DNA of 64,000 nucleotides from Dinoroseobacter sp049800775 (GCF_049800775.1 NZ_JBNAFR010000004.1:1-64000); one strand, 5' to 3'; numbered from the stretch's first letter, positions 35,818-44,679 are shown. Translations and numbers: made by a program. Notes: generated by a model from the sequence alone, not told the origin.

Positions 35818-36198
35818 TTAGGTCTGGTCTTCACCCGCGCTCAGCTGCTGCAGGATCTGCAGCGCGCGCGGGGCGTCCGCCTCGGGGACGAATACATGGT
35901 CATGGTGCAAAGCGGCCACCATGTTGCAAGGGATATTTACAGCCGCGAGCGCGGTCGAGACAGCCGCCGTCAGGCCCACGCCATCCAGAGCCGAATGCAC
36001 GTCGAGGGTGATCTGCCGCATGGCATCCGGAGTGCCGGCGGGAACAGGCCGGATGACCGAGACACCCTCCTCCTCCCGGAACCAGCCGAGCGCGTCCTCC
36101 GCGACCGCAAGGTCGGTCGCGGCCACGAAGCCATAAACCCCGTCGCACAAGCGCGGCGACATCTGTCGCACCATCTCTGCCCCGTCGCGCACCACCAT
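35818..36198 (-). CDS. ACT-domain protein
   Basis: A 126-residue stand-alone ACT-like protein of the DUF2241/ACT_7 type. The pattern ITLDVHSALDGVGLTAAVSTALAAVNIPCNMVAALHHDHVFVP is the second ACT fold with its ligand-facing glycine turn. It probably senses an amino acid or nucleobase. It starts 4 bases after the transaminase stop and is followed 15 bases later by the carbamoyl hydrolase, so it is part of the pyrimidine operon, perhaps as an allosteric partner of one enzyme. Confidence 0.8.
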   Translation of the reverse strand: MVVRDGAEMVRQMSPRLCDGVYGFVAATDLAVAEDALGWFREEEGVSVIRPVPAGTPDAMRQITLDVHSALDGVGLTAAVSTALAAVNIPCNMVAALHHDHVFVPEADAPRALQILQQLSAGEDQT

Positions 36199-36202
36199 GG
36201 CG

Positions 36203-37528
36203 TCAGTCCAGCGCCATGAGGACGTCGCGCAGGGTCTCGACCAACTGGTCGATCTGCGTCTTCTCGATGATCAAGGGCGGCGACATGGCGATGATATCGC
36301 CCGTGGTGCGGATCAGGATCCCCTTCTCATAGGCGTCGAGAAACGCCTGAAACGCGCGCTTGGTCGGCGCGCCCGCGATGGGCTCAAGCTCCACCGCGCC
36401 GATCAGACCAAGATTGCGGATATCAATCACATGGCGCGCATCCCGCAGGGAGTGCAGCGCCTCCTGCCAATAGGGCTCCAGCTCCAGCGCGCGCGCGAAC
36501 AGCCCGTCCTCGCGATAGGTCTCAAGCGTAGCGAGCCCCGCCGCCGCGGCCATCGGATTACCGGAATAGGTGTAGCCATGGAAAAGCTCGATCAGGTTTT
36601 CGGGCCCCTGCATGAAGGCGTCATGGATATGGCAGGCGCAGAGCACGGCACCCATGGGGATCACCCCATTGGTCAAGCCCTTGGCGCAGGTGATCAGATC
36701 CGGCGTCACCCCGAAGCGTTGCGCGCCAAAGGCCGCCCCCACGCGGCCGAACCCGGTAATGACCTCATCAAAAATCAACAAGATCCCATGATCTTGCGTG
36801 ATCTTCCTCAAGCGCTCCAGATAGCCCTTCGGCGGCAGGAGCACGCCCGTGGAGCCCGCCATGGGCTCGACAATGACCGCCGCAACTGTCTCGGGCCCGT
36901 GCAGGGCGATGATCCGCTCCAGTTCATCGGCCAGATGCGCCCCATGCGCCGGCATGCCCTTGGACCATTGGTTTTCCGGAATATGTGTGTGGGGAAGGTG
37001 ATCAACACCGGTCAGCAAGGTGCCGAAATGCTTGCGATTATTGACGATCCCGCCCACCGAGATCCCGCCGAAATTGACCCCGTGATAGCCCCGCTCCCGC
37101 CCGATCAAACGGGTCCGGCCTGCCTCGCCCCGCGCCCGGTGATAGGCAATCGCGATTTTCAGCGCCGATTCAACGGCTTCAGATCCGGAATTCGTGTAAA
37201 AGACATGATCCATACCCTCTGGCGCGATCTCGACCAGACGATTGGCAAGCTCGAACGCCTTGGGGTGGCCCATCTGGAAGGCGGGCGCGTAATCAAGCTC
37301 CGCCGCCTGGGCCTGGATCGCCTCGACAATCCTGGGACGCTTGTGCCCCGCATTGCAACACCAGAGCCCCGCTGTCCCGTCCAGCACCTGCCGCCCTTCG
37401 GCGGTCGTGTAATGCATGCCCTCGGCGGCCACGAACATGCGCGGGTTCGACTTGAACTGTCGGTTCGCCGTGAACGGCATCCAGAACGCACTCAGATCGT
37501 TCGGTCGGGACTTGGAATCCAAGGCCAT
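36203..37528 (-). CDS. Beta-alanine:pyruvate transaminase (omega-aminotransferase)
   Basis: Last step of the pathway: beta-alanine plus pyruvate gives malonate semialdehyde plus alanine. The 441-residue class III PLP aminotransferase opens with FWMPFTANRQFKSNPRMFVAAEGM and GLWCCNAGHKRP, the characteristic omega-amino acid:pyruvate transaminase signature. It has the PLP Lys in LITCAKGLTNG, with Asp in LIFDEVITGFGR. A good SD precedes the ATG. It is the first gene of the long minus-strand unit, and a RutR-like operator lies 31 bases upstream. Confidence 0.95.
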   Translation of the reverse strand: MALDSKSRPNDLSAFWMPFTANRQFKSNPRMFVAAEGMHYTTAEGRQVLDGTAGLWCCNAGHKRPRIVEAIQAQAAELDYAPAFQMGHPKAFELANRLVEIAPEGMDHVFYTNSGSEAVESALKIAIAYHRARGEAGRTRLIGRERGYHGVNFGGISVGGIVNNRKHFGTLLTGVDHLPHTHIPENQWSKGMPAHGAHLADELERIIALHGPETVAAVIVEPMAGSTGVLLPPKGYLERLRKITQDHGILLIFDEVITGFGRVGAAFGAQRFGVTPDLITCAKGLTNGVIPMGAVLCACHIHDAFMQGPENLIELFHGYTYSGNPMAAAAGLATLETYREDGLFARALELEPYWQEALHSLRDARHVIDIRNLGLIGAVELEPIAGAPTKRAFQAFLDAYEKGILIRTTGDIIAMSPPLIIEKTQIDQLVETLRDVLMALD

Positions 37529-37558
37529 GGCAGTCTCCCTTCGCGTCGCTCACGCAGT

Positions 37559-37574
37559 TTGACCAAATGGTCCA
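37559..37574. promoter_or_regulatory. RutR-like operator between the transaminase gene and rutR
   Basis: TTGACCAAATGGTCCA matches the E. coli RutR consensus TTGACCANNTGGTCAA at 13 of 14 defined positions. It lies between the divergent transaminase gene and rutR, so it can control both. Confidence 0.8.
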
Positions 37575-37751
37575 ATTCAGGCTATCAAAGCGCAGGAGCC
37601 AGTCAAGCTTAGCCCGCCCCAGACAGCCCAAAGATCGCCGATCCGCACATCTGTTCCGCGTTTCGCTTGTGAATCAAGCGCGGTTAACGTGTACTGATCC
37701 TATGCCAGCTCGTGTGTTTCGACGTGCACTATTTTCAGAAGGCCCCCTTCC

Positions 37752-38432
37752 ATGCCCCGCGCCCCTTCCAACGCCGCCCAGGACAAGCCGCCGCACCGAC
37801 AAACCCGGATCCAGAAAGCCAAGCGCGAGGCGATCCTCGACGCCGCGCTGGATGTCTTTTCGCAGCACGGATTTCGCGGCGCGACGCTCGACATGATCGC
37901 CACCCGGGCCGGGCTCTCGAAGCCGAATGTGCTCTACTATTTCGCGGGCAAGGAGGCGATCTATACGCAGGTCCTGTCGCAGATCCTCGAAACATGGCTC
38001 GACCCGCTGATCAGCATGGATGCCGAGGGCGACCCCATGCAGGAGCTACGCGCCTATGTGGGTCGCAAGCTTGAGATGGCACGTGAATTTCCCCGTGAAA
38101 GCCGTTTATTTGCAACGGAAATCCTGCAAGGCGCGCCAGAGATCGAAGGCCTTCTGAGCGGCGAGCTGCGCCGCCTTGTGGATGAGAAGGCCAAGGTCAT
38201 CGCCGGTTGGAGCGCGGCGGGCAAGATCGCGCCGGTGCACCCAAAGCACCTGATCTTTTCGATCTGGGCCACGACCCAGCATTACGCGGATTTCCGGACC
38301 CAGATCGACATGGTGCTCGGCACGGGCGAGGACCCGTTTGCCGATGCCGCACAATTCCTCGATCATATGTTTGCGCGACTTCTTGCCCCGGCGCCGGAGG
38401 GCGCATCCGGCCCCGCGCGCGGCCCGTCTTAA
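37752..38432 (+). CDS. rutR: RutR-like TetR regulator of pyrimidine catabolism
   Basis: A 226-residue TetR-family regulator. The HTH is at about residues 28-66 (AILDAALDVFSQHGFRGATL, then AGLSKPNVLYYFAGKEAIY). The ligand domain closely follows E. coli RutR, with ILETWLDPL, REFPRESRLFATEILQGAP, VIAGWSAAGKIAPVHPKHLIFSIWATTQHYADF. RutR releases DNA when uracil or thymine binds. The gene is divergent from the transaminase gene with a strong RutR-type site between them. No good SD precedes the ATG, and the N-terminus (about 25 residues) is longer than in E. coli. Confidence 0.93.
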   Translation: MPRAPSNAAQDKPPHRQTRIQKAKREAILDAALDVFSQHGFRGATLDMIATRAGLSKPNVLYYFAGKEAIYTQVLSQILETWLDPLISMDAEGDPMQELRAYVGRKLEMAREFPRESRLFATEILQGAPEIEGLLSGELRRLVDEKAKVIAGWSAAGKIAPVHPKHLIFSIWATTQHYADFRTQIDMVLGTGEDPFADAAQFLDHMFARLLAPAPEGASGPARGPS

Positions 38433-38499
38433 CGCCCCGGTAAGACTTCGGTGATAGGTCTGAATGCGGTGGGCGGCGTTATGAACCGCGAGGCGTGTC

Positions 38500-38910
38500 A
38501 TGAAGATCGAGGGGCACAGACCATATTTCGATACCGGCCCGGGGGTCTCCCCCATGGGTCCACAGCAATCTCTGCCGCAATCGGGCCAAAGGATCCCGGA
38601 TGCGGTCACGCGTGTTGCCAAGGCGAGCGGCTCCGCATCGTCCCATAGCCGTCAGGCGGGCGAAGCGGCGACACTCACCGAGCTCAAGCAGAAGGCCGAC
38701 AAGGAGGCCAAGTCCACGGATGTCACCGGTGCCGAGGCGCCACGGGATCCTCTGGACGAGGCACAGGCGCGCAATGCGCTCTCCTATCGCGAGCCGACCC
38801 TGCCCCGGCTCAGCGCCGAGGCTCTGGCCACCGCCCTGATGACGGCGGAACCGGACAAGGCGATGGTGCCGCGCGTGCTTCCGGCAGATATGGCGGCGCA
38901 GGACGAGTAG
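38500..38910 (+). CDS. Hypothetical protein
   Basis: A 136-residue hydrophilic protein of unknown function, with no signal peptide or membrane segment. It begins MKIEGHRPYFDTGPGVSPMG and is rich in Ala, Glu, Lys and Gln; residues 50-80 (TLTELKQKADKEAKSTD) look helical or disordered. It lies 67 bases downstream of rutR on the same strand and converges on preA (stops 16 bases apart). The start could be one or two codons off, but coding is supported by a GAGGCG stretch upstream and codon use like its neighbours. Confidence 0.6.
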   Translation: MKIEGHRPYFDTGPGVSPMGPQQSLPQSGQRIPDAVTRVAKASGSASSHSRQAGEAATLTELKQKADKEAKSTDVTGAEAPRDPLDEAQARNALSYREPTLPRLSAEALATALMTAEPDKAMVPRVLPADMAAQDE

Positions 38911-38926
38911 TCTTGACGCCCGCCTG

Positions 38927-40225
38927 TCATTCCGCGGCCTGTGCCGAGGGATTGTTCGGATGCGTGGTCCAGTTGGCGTATGTCTTTTCGACCACCTTAC
39001 CCGTGCGTGGGTCCACCTCGCCCGGGGTCATCTCGACCATGCTGATGCAGTCCTCCACAGGGCAGACATTGACACAGAGGTTGCAGGCGACGCATTCCGC
39101 GTCGATCACTTCGAACACGCGGTCTTCGCTCATGGAGATCGCCTGATGTGACGTGTCCTCACAGGCCGCGTAGCAGCGCCCGCATTTGATGCAGGCGTCC
39201 TGATCGATCTTGGCCTTGGCCACGTAGTTCAGGTTCAGATACTGCCAATCGGTCACATTCGGCGTGGCCCGTCCGATCAGGTCAGACAGTCCCATCTCTC
39301 GCTCGTCGAGATACTGGGACAGGCCGGTGATCATCTCCTGCACAACCTTGAACCCATAGGTCATGGCCGCCGTGCAGACCTGCACATTGCCGGCCCCGAG
39401 GGCGAGGAATTCCGCCGCATCGCGCCAGGTCGTCACCCCGCCGATCCCCGAGATCGGCAGGCCCGCCGTCTCCGCATCGCGGGCAATCTCGGCGACCATG
39501 TTGAGGGCGATCGGCTTGACCGCCGGGCCGCAATAGCCGCCATGCGAGCCCTTGCCGTCGATGCTCGGCTCCGGGCTGAAACTGTCGAGATTGACCGAAG
39601 TGATCGAACTGATGGTGTTGATCAGGCTGACCGCATCCGCCCCGCCGGATTTCGCCGCCCGCGCCGGATAGCGGATATCGGTGATGTTCGGCGTAAGCTT
39701 GACGATCACCGGCATGCGCGTGTGCTGTTTGCACCAGCGCGCCACCATCTCGATATATTCGGGCACCTGCCCCACGGCAGAGCCCATGCCGCGCTCGCTC
39801 ATCCCGTGGGGGCAGCCGAAATTCAGCTCGATCGCGTCGGCGCCGGTCTCCTCGACCAGGGGCAGGATCTTCTTCCAGGGTTCCTCTTCGCAGGGCACCA
39901 TGAGGCTGACGATCATCGCCCGGTCCGGGTAGTCACGCTTGACCTGCTTGATCTCGCGCAGGTTCACCTCCAACGGGCGGTCGGTGATCAGCTCGATATT
40001 GTTAAGCCCCAAAAGACGGCGATCCGCCCCCCAGACCGCGCCATAGCGCGGGCCGTTCACGTTCACCACATGGGGGTCAAAGCCCAGCGTCTTCCACACG
40101 ACACCGCCCCAGCCAGCCTCAAAGGCGCGGCGGACGTTGTATTCCTTGTCCGTCGGCGGCGCGGAGGCCAGCCAGAACGGGTTGGGCGATTTCACCCCGA
40201 CAAATTCAGATCGCAGATCAGCCAT
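38927..40225 (-). CDS. preA: NAD-dependent dihydropyrimidine dehydrogenase subunit PreA
   Basis: FMN/4Fe-4S subunit that reduces uracil and thymine to dihydropyrimidines, the first step of the reductive route. The 432-residue product has an N-terminal dihydroorotate-dehydrogenase-like barrel (VKSPNPFWLASAPPTDKEYN, ELNFGCPHGMSERGMG, IVKLTPNITDI, SGIGGVTTWRDAAEFL) and two C-terminal ferredoxin motifs, CIKCGRCYAACEDTSHQAI and CVACNLCVNVCPVEDC. It follows preT by 34 bases and forms the PreTA heterodimer with it. An SD (AAGGA) precedes the ATG. Confidence 0.96.
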   Translation of the reverse strand: MADLRSEFVGVKSPNPFWLASAPPTDKEYNVRRAFEAGWGGVVWKTLGFDPHVVNVNGPRYGAVWGADRRLLGLNNIELITDRPLEVNLREIKQVKRDYPDRAMIVSLMVPCEEEPWKKILPLVEETGADAIELNFGCPHGMSERGMGSAVGQVPEYIEMVARWCKQHTRMPVIVKLTPNITDIRYPARAAKSGGADAVSLINTISSITSVNLDSFSPEPSIDGKGSHGGYCGPAVKPIALNMVAEIARDAETAGLPISGIGGVTTWRDAAEFLALGAGNVQVCTAAMTYGFKVVQEMITGLSQYLDEREMGLSDLIGRATPNVTDWQYLNLNYVAKAKIDQDACIKCGRCYAACEDTSHQAISMSEDRVFEVIDAECVACNLCVNVCPVEDCISMVEMTPGEVDPRTGKVVEKTYANWTTHPNNPSAQAAE

Positions 40226-40259
40226 GTCCAGTCGTCCTTTCTGAAGGCAGCGCCTCCGG

Positions 40260-41594
40260 TTAGCCCATCAGGCTGGCGTGAATGTCTTCGGCAGCGTCGC
40301 GCCCTTCGGCCACGGCAGTGACCGTCAGGTCCTCGCCGCCCGCCGCGCAGTCGCCCCCGGCCCAGACCGATGGCATGTCCGTGCGCCCGGTCTCGGAGAC
40401 GGCGATCTTGCCGCCGGTGATCGTCAGCGCCTCGGGCGCCCCTTCGAGGGTCTGGCCAATGGCGCGCAGCACCTGATCGGCGGCCACCACCCGGGTCTCG
40501 CCGGTCTCGCGCAGCCCGTCCGGGCCGCTCTCGGTATAGGCGAACTCGACCCCGTCGCAGGCCCCGTTGCCGAGGATCCGCTTGGGCTGCGCGTTATAGA
40601 GGATTCGGACGCCCTTGGCGGTGGCCAGCTCCTGCTCGAAGAGGCTCGCGCTCATGGCGGATTTGTCCCGCCGGTAGGCGATGGTGACATCTTCGGCCCC
40701 CAGAAGCCGCGATTGCACGGCAGCATCGACCGCGGTCATCCCGCCCCCGATCACCACGACGCGGCGGCCCACGGGCATGTCGGCCTTGCTATCGGCCTGA
40801 CGCAGGGCGGCGATGAACTCCACCGCGTCGGCGACATTGTCCTTGTCGGCCCCTTCGATGGCGAGTGCGTTCACCCCCGCAAGGCCGATCCCGAGGAACA
40901 CTGCGTCATACTCCGCGGCCAGCGTGGTCAGGTCCAGATCGCGCCCCAGCGCCTTGCCCTGATGGAGGGTGATGCCGCCAATCCGCAGCAGCCAGTCGAC
41001 CTCCGCCTGGGCAAAATCATCCACGGTCTTGTAGGTCGCGATGCCATATTCGTTGAGCCCGCCGGGCTTGGTATTGGCGTCATAGAGGTCAACCGCATGG
41101 CCCTTGAGCGCGAGCCGGTGCGCACAGGCAAGCCCGGCCGGCCCCGCCCCCAGCACCGCGATGCGCTTGCCGGTCTCGGGCGCGCGGGTATAGGGATGAT
41201 CCCCCTGCGCCATGAGCGTGTCGGTCGCATGGCGCTGCAAACGGCCGATCTCCACCGGTTTGCCCTCGGCGGCCTCGCGGACGCAGGCCTCCTCGCAGAG
41301 AGTTTCGGTCGGGCAGACCCGGGCGCACATGCCGCCCAGAATGTTCTGATCAAAGATCGTCCGGGCCGCAGCCTCGGGCGTGTCCGTGACGATCTGCCGA
41401 ATGAAGAGCGGGATATCGATACTGGTCGGACAGGCGGTGATGCAGGGCGCATCATGGCAGAAATAGCACCGATCCGCCGCGACGCGCGCTTCGTGCACCT
41501 CATAAGGGGCATGCAGGTCGGTAAAATTCGCCTCAAGCTCATCCTCGGACAAGCGGGCCTTCACGACACCGGGAGTGTGCGGGTTTGCAGACAT
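40260..41594 (-). CDS. preT: NAD-dependent dihydropyrimidine dehydrogenase subunit PreT
   Basis: Electron-input flavoprotein of PreTA that takes electrons from NADH. The 444-residue product has N-terminal cysteine-rich 4Fe-4S segments (CYFCHDAPCITACPTSID and GGMCARVCPTETLCEEAC), an FAD GxGxxG at IAVLGAGPAGLACAHRL (about residue 145), an NAD-binding VVVIGGGMTAVDAA and the closing WAGGDCAAGGEDLTVTAVAEG. GltD-like proteins share this layout, but the adjacent preA decides the assignment. A RutR-like site lies 53 bases upstream. Confidence 0.96.
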   Translation of the reverse strand: MSANPHTPGVVKARLSEDELEANFTDLHAPYEVHEARVAADRCYFCHDAPCITACPTSIDIPLFIRQIVTDTPEAAARTIFDQNILGGMCARVCPTETLCEEACVREAAEGKPVEIGRLQRHATDTLMAQGDHPYTRAPETGKRIAVLGAGPAGLACAHRLALKGHAVDLYDANTKPGGLNEYGIATYKTVDDFAQAEVDWLLRIGGITLHQGKALGRDLDLTTLAAEYDAVFLGIGLAGVNALAIEGADKDNVADAVEFIAALRQADSKADMPVGRRVVVIGGGMTAVDAAVQSRLLGAEDVTIAYRRDKSAMSASLFEQELATAKGVRILYNAQPKRILGNGACDGVEFAYTESGPDGLRETGETRVVAADQVLRAIGQTLEGAPEALTITGGKIAVSETGRTDMPSVWAGGDCAAGGEDLTVTAVAEGRDAAEDIHASLMG

Positions 41595-41647
41595 GTTGGC
41601 TACCTCTGACGCGGGTGACTGAATAAAACGCTACACGGCGCGAAAAT

Positions 41648-41663
41648 TTTATCAACTGGTAAA
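41648..41663. promoter_or_regulatory. RutR-like operator before preT
   Basis: TTTATCAACTGGTAAA matches the RutR consensus at 11 of 14 defined positions and keeps the dyad symmetry. It is in an AT-rich stretch upstream of the preT start. Confidence 0.6.
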
Positions 41664-41754
41664 TTTTTTATGACCCGCATTCGGCGGCGCCGTGGTTGCG
41701 AATTCTGCGGGTTTGCCGGGAAATCCGGCGGTTTTTGCATGGATCCCTCCGGTT

Positions 41755-43161
41755 TCAGGCCTGAAACAGCTTGCCGGGGTTCAGAATATTGTCCGGATCC
41801 ATCGCCTGTTTCACCGCCGCCATCATGTCGAGCGAGGTCTGGCCCAGTTCGCGCCCGAGGTATTTCGCCTTGCCCTGCCCGATCCCGTGCTCGCCGGTGC
41901 AGGTCCCGCCCAGCGAGATCGCCAGATCGTTGAGCCAGCCCACATAGGCCTCGGCCCGGGCGCGCGCGGAGGGATCCTCCGGATCGATCAGAAGCGCGAC
42001 ATGGAAATTCCCGTCCCCCACATGGCCGACGGTGGGCGCGATGAACCCTTCGGCCTCGGCCTTTTCCGCCGAGGCGGTGACCGCTTCGGCCAGTTTCGAG
42101 ACCGGAACACAGACATCCGTGACAAAGACATCCGCCCCGGGCCGCAGGGATTTCATCGCCCAATAGGCATCATGACGGGCCTGCCACATGGCCGTGCGGG
42201 CCTCGGCATCGGCGGTCCAGTCAAAGGCCAGCGCGCCATGCTCGGCGGCGATCTCGCCAAAGGTCTCGGATTGCTCGGCCACGCCCGCCTCGGACCCGTG
42301 GAACTCCAGCAACAGCAGCGGCGCTTCGGGCAGGGACAACCCGGAATAGGCGTTGATCCCCCGGATCGACACGACGTCGAGAAACTCGATCCGCGCCACG
42401 GGCACGCCGTACTGGATGGTTTCGATCACCGCGTTGCAGGCCTCGGCCACGCTCGGAAAGCTGCAGGTGGCCGCCGCGACCGCCTCGGGGATCCCATGCA
42501 GCCGCAGGGTCAACTCGGTGATCACCGCAAGCGTGCCCTCGGACCCCACAAGCAGCCGGGTCAGGTCGTAGCCCGCAGAGGTCTTGCGCGCCCGCTGCGC
42601 CGTGCGCATGACCCGGCCATCGGCGGTCACGGCCTCAACCGCGATCACCGCGTCGCGCATGGTGCCATAGCGCACCGCATTGGTGCCCGAGGCCCGGGTC
42701 GCGGCCATCCCGCCGATCGAGGCATCCGCGCCGGGATCGACCGGAAAGAAGAGGCCCGTCGCGCGCAGCTCTTCGTTCAGGGCCTTGCGGGTGATGCCGG
42801 GCTGGACGACGCAGTCCATATCCTCGGGATGCACGGCCAACACCTTGTTCATCTCGGAGAAATCAAGCGACAGCCCCCCCAGCGGCGCGTTCACATGCCC
42901 CTCCAGCGACGTGCCGGTCCCAAAAGGCACAAGCGGCATGCCATAGGCGGAACAGATCCGGAGCACCTCTTGGACCTCCGCCGTCTCGCGCGGGAAGAAC
43001 ACCGCATCGGGGGGCTGGGTTTCGAGCCATGTGGTCGTATGGGCGTGCTGGGCCCGCAGGGCCGCACCTGTCTGCAGCCGGTCGCCAAAGCTCTGACGCA
43101 TGACGTCGAGCGCGGTGGCAATCCCTTCGGCATTTCGGCGCAAGGGGGTCTGGTCGTTCAT
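41755..43161 (-). CDS. FAD-linked oxidase, D-lactate dehydrogenase (cytochrome) type
   Basis: A 468-residue GlcD/Dld-family flavoprotein oxidising a 2-hydroxy acid such as D-lactate or glycolate. It has the PCMH FAD motifs (RETAEVQEVLRICSAYGMPLVPFGTGTSLEGH, PGADASIGGMAATRASGTNAVRYGT) and the C-terminal domain with GHVGDGNFHVALL, TGEHGIGQGKAKYL and KQAMDPDNILNPGKLF. The start is ATG 43161 with GGAGGAG upstream; the frame extends into the neighbouring gene but has no support there. It is divergent from the 43291 gene and not part of the pyrimidine unit. Confidence 0.92.
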   Translation of the reverse strand: MNDQTPLRRNAEGIATALDVMRQSFGDRLQTGAALRAQHAHTTTWLETQPPDAVFFPRETAEVQEVLRICSAYGMPLVPFGTGTSLEGHVNAPLGGLSLDFSEMNKVLAVHPEDMDCVVQPGITRKALNEELRATGLFFPVDPGADASIGGMAATRASGTNAVRYGTMRDAVIAVEAVTADGRVMRTAQRARKTSAGYDLTRLLVGSEGTLAVITELTLRLHGIPEAVAAATCSFPSVAEACNAVIETIQYGVPVARIEFLDVVSIRGINAYSGLSLPEAPLLLLEFHGSEAGVAEQSETFGEIAAEHGALAFDWTADAEARTAMWQARHDAYWAMKSLRPGADVFVTDVCVPVSKLAEAVTASAEKAEAEGFIAPTVGHVGDGNFHVALLIDPEDPSARARAEAYVGWLNDLAISLGGTCTGEHGIGQGKAKYLGRELGQTSLDMMAAVKQAMDPDNILNPGKLFQA

Positions 43162-43290
43162 CGAAACTCTCCTCCGGGTGGGACCAGAATGCCCCGCATC
43201 CCGCCCCCATGCAACTGCAGGCAGATCGCGCTTGCGGTCCCTGCCCCCGCGCCGCAAGGTCGCGACGATATCCCCGATTCCCGCATTGTC

Positions 43291-44313
43291 ATGACACAGC
43301 TTCAAACCGCCAAGGCCCGGGCACAGGCCTTTTTCGCAGATCTCGACGCCGCCGGGCCCGCAGGCATGACCGCCGCGCTGGCGCGTCATGTGACCCCGGA
43401 CTGGCACTGGCGCGGGGTGGCGCCCTTTCACGAGCAGTCCGGTCCCGAGGCGGTCAGCGCGGCCTTCTGGACCCCCCTGGCCGCGGCGATGCCGACCCTC
43501 CATCGCCGTCAGGATGTGTTTTTTGCGGGCCAGAGCGATCTGGCGGCGGCCCCGGGGATCTGGGTCTGCTCCATGGGGCATCTGACCGGGCTGTTCGATC
43601 ATGACTTTCTCGACATCCCGGCCACCGGGCGGCTGACATGGCTGCGCTATGCGGAATTTCACAAGGTCGAGGGCGACCGGATCACCGAGAGCGCGACCTT
43701 CATCGACATCCTGTCGCTGATGCATCAGGCGGGGGTCTATCCCCTGCCCCCAGCCACGGGCTCCATGGCGATCTATCCGGGCCCGCGCACCCATGACGGG
43801 CTGCTCACCGGGCCCCATGATCCGGCAGAGGGCGTCGCCACGCTGGAGCTGATCGAACGAATGGTGGCGGATCTGAGCGCGCTCAACCAGTCAGGCAATG
43901 ACCGGGCCGGGATCGAGATGCTCCGGAAAAGCTGGCATGACGACATGAGCTGGTACGGGCCTTACGGGATCGGGGCGACCCAGACCCTGCGCCGCTATCA
44001 GGAGCAGCACACCTTCCCCTTCCGGCTGAGCCTTGGCGACAAGACCTTCAACGGCCATGTGGCCCGCTTGGCCGAGGGCAATTACGGCGCGTTTTTCGGC
44101 TGGCCCAACCTGACGAACACGACCAAGGGCGGGTTCATGGGGCTTCCAGGCTCAGGCTCTCCGGCGGATATGCGCGTGGTCGATGTCTATCGCCGCGAGG
44201 GCGACAAGCTGGCGGAGAACTGGGTCTTCATCGACATGCTGCACTACCTGCAGATGCAGGGGCTCGACGTGCTGGAGCGCAACCGGCAGCTGCGGCGGAT
44301 CTCACACCCCTGA
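43291..44313 (+). CDS. Two-domain SnoaL/NTF2-like protein
   Basis: A 340-residue protein made of two NTF2-like (SnoaL polyketide-cyclase-type) domains. Domain 1 is residues about 1-150 (HVTPDWHWRGVAPFHEQSGPEAVSAAFW, then FHKVEGDRITESATFIDILSLMHQAGV); domain 2 is residues about 190-335 (KSWHDDMSWYGPYGIGATQTL, RREGDKLAENWVFIDMLHYLQMQGLDVL). Each has the conserved W-G and the FID end. Such proteins often act as hydrolases or isomerases on small molecules. The start at 43291 lacks a clear SD; an in-frame ATG at 43190 is an alternative. It overlaps the convergent gene by 12 bases. Confidence 0.75.
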   Translation: MTQLQTAKARAQAFFADLDAAGPAGMTAALARHVTPDWHWRGVAPFHEQSGPEAVSAAFWTPLAAAMPTLHRRQDVFFAGQSDLAAAPGIWVCSMGHLTGLFDHDFLDIPATGRLTWLRYAEFHKVEGDRITESATFIDILSLMHQAGVYPLPPATGSMAIYPGPRTHDGLLTGPHDPAEGVATLELIERMVADLSALNQSGNDRAGIEMLRKSWHDDMSWYGPYGIGATQTLRRYQEQHTFPFRLSLGDKTFNGHVARLAEGNYGAFFGWPNLTNTTKGGFMGLPGSGSPADMRVVDVYRREGDKLAENWVFIDMLHYLQMQGLDVLERNRQLRRISHP

Positions 44314-44679
44314 CGGGGCGCGGGCAATCAGCGAACCAGCCAGGACCTGGATCTCGACCACCGAGCCCACGGGCGGCACCGCCCCCGCGATGCGCACCGA
44401 AACCACCGGCCCCTCGCGCAGGCTGACCGCGCCGATCGCGCGGGTGGCATCGGGATCATCGCCAAAGGCCGCCTCATCGCCCAGCGGGATCACCCGTTCC
44501 AACGTGCCGAGACAGGCCGAGGCGCGCCATTCCAGCTGCGTCTCGTTACAGTTTTCGCAGCGAGTCGTGGGCGGGGCCCAACTGGTGCCGCATGCCAGAC
44601 AGGTCTGGATCATGAGACGCCCTTCGGCGAGCCCGTCATAGAAGGGCCGTGTGGGGTCGGATAGAAAATCAAAACTCAT
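44302..44679 (-). CDS. Zn-ribbon/OB-fold protein (DUF35 type)
   Basis: A 125-residue protein with a rubredoxin-like zinc ribbon (CLACGTSW...CENC, residues about 27-46) followed by an OB fold (LGTLERVIPLGDEAAFG...GPVVSVRIAGAVPPVGSVVEIQV). DUF35 proteins bind acyl-CoA and usually stand beside a thiolase or steroid-degradation gene; none is nearby. The start at 44679 (MSFDFLSDPTRPFYDGLAEGR) fits the family. It is convergent with the NTF2-like gene and separated from the SDR gene by 150 bp. Confidence 0.85.
   Translation of the reverse strand: MSFDFLSDPTRPFYDGLAEGRLMIQTCLACGTSWAPPTTRCENCNETQLEWRASACLGTLERVIPLGDEAAFGDDPDATRAIGAVSLREGPVVSVRIAGAVPPVGSVVEIQVLAGSLIARAPSGV

Noticed and set aside
38500..38910. 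Flagellar hook-length-control-like protein
   Set aside because: The polar, low-complexity sequence has no conserved family signature, and no flagellar genes are nearby. Left as hypothetical.
41692..44313. Very long + strand frame of 873 codons
   Set aside because: Only its last part (from 43291) is the NTF2-like gene; the first part is antisense to the FAD oxidase at 41755-43161 and has no family features.
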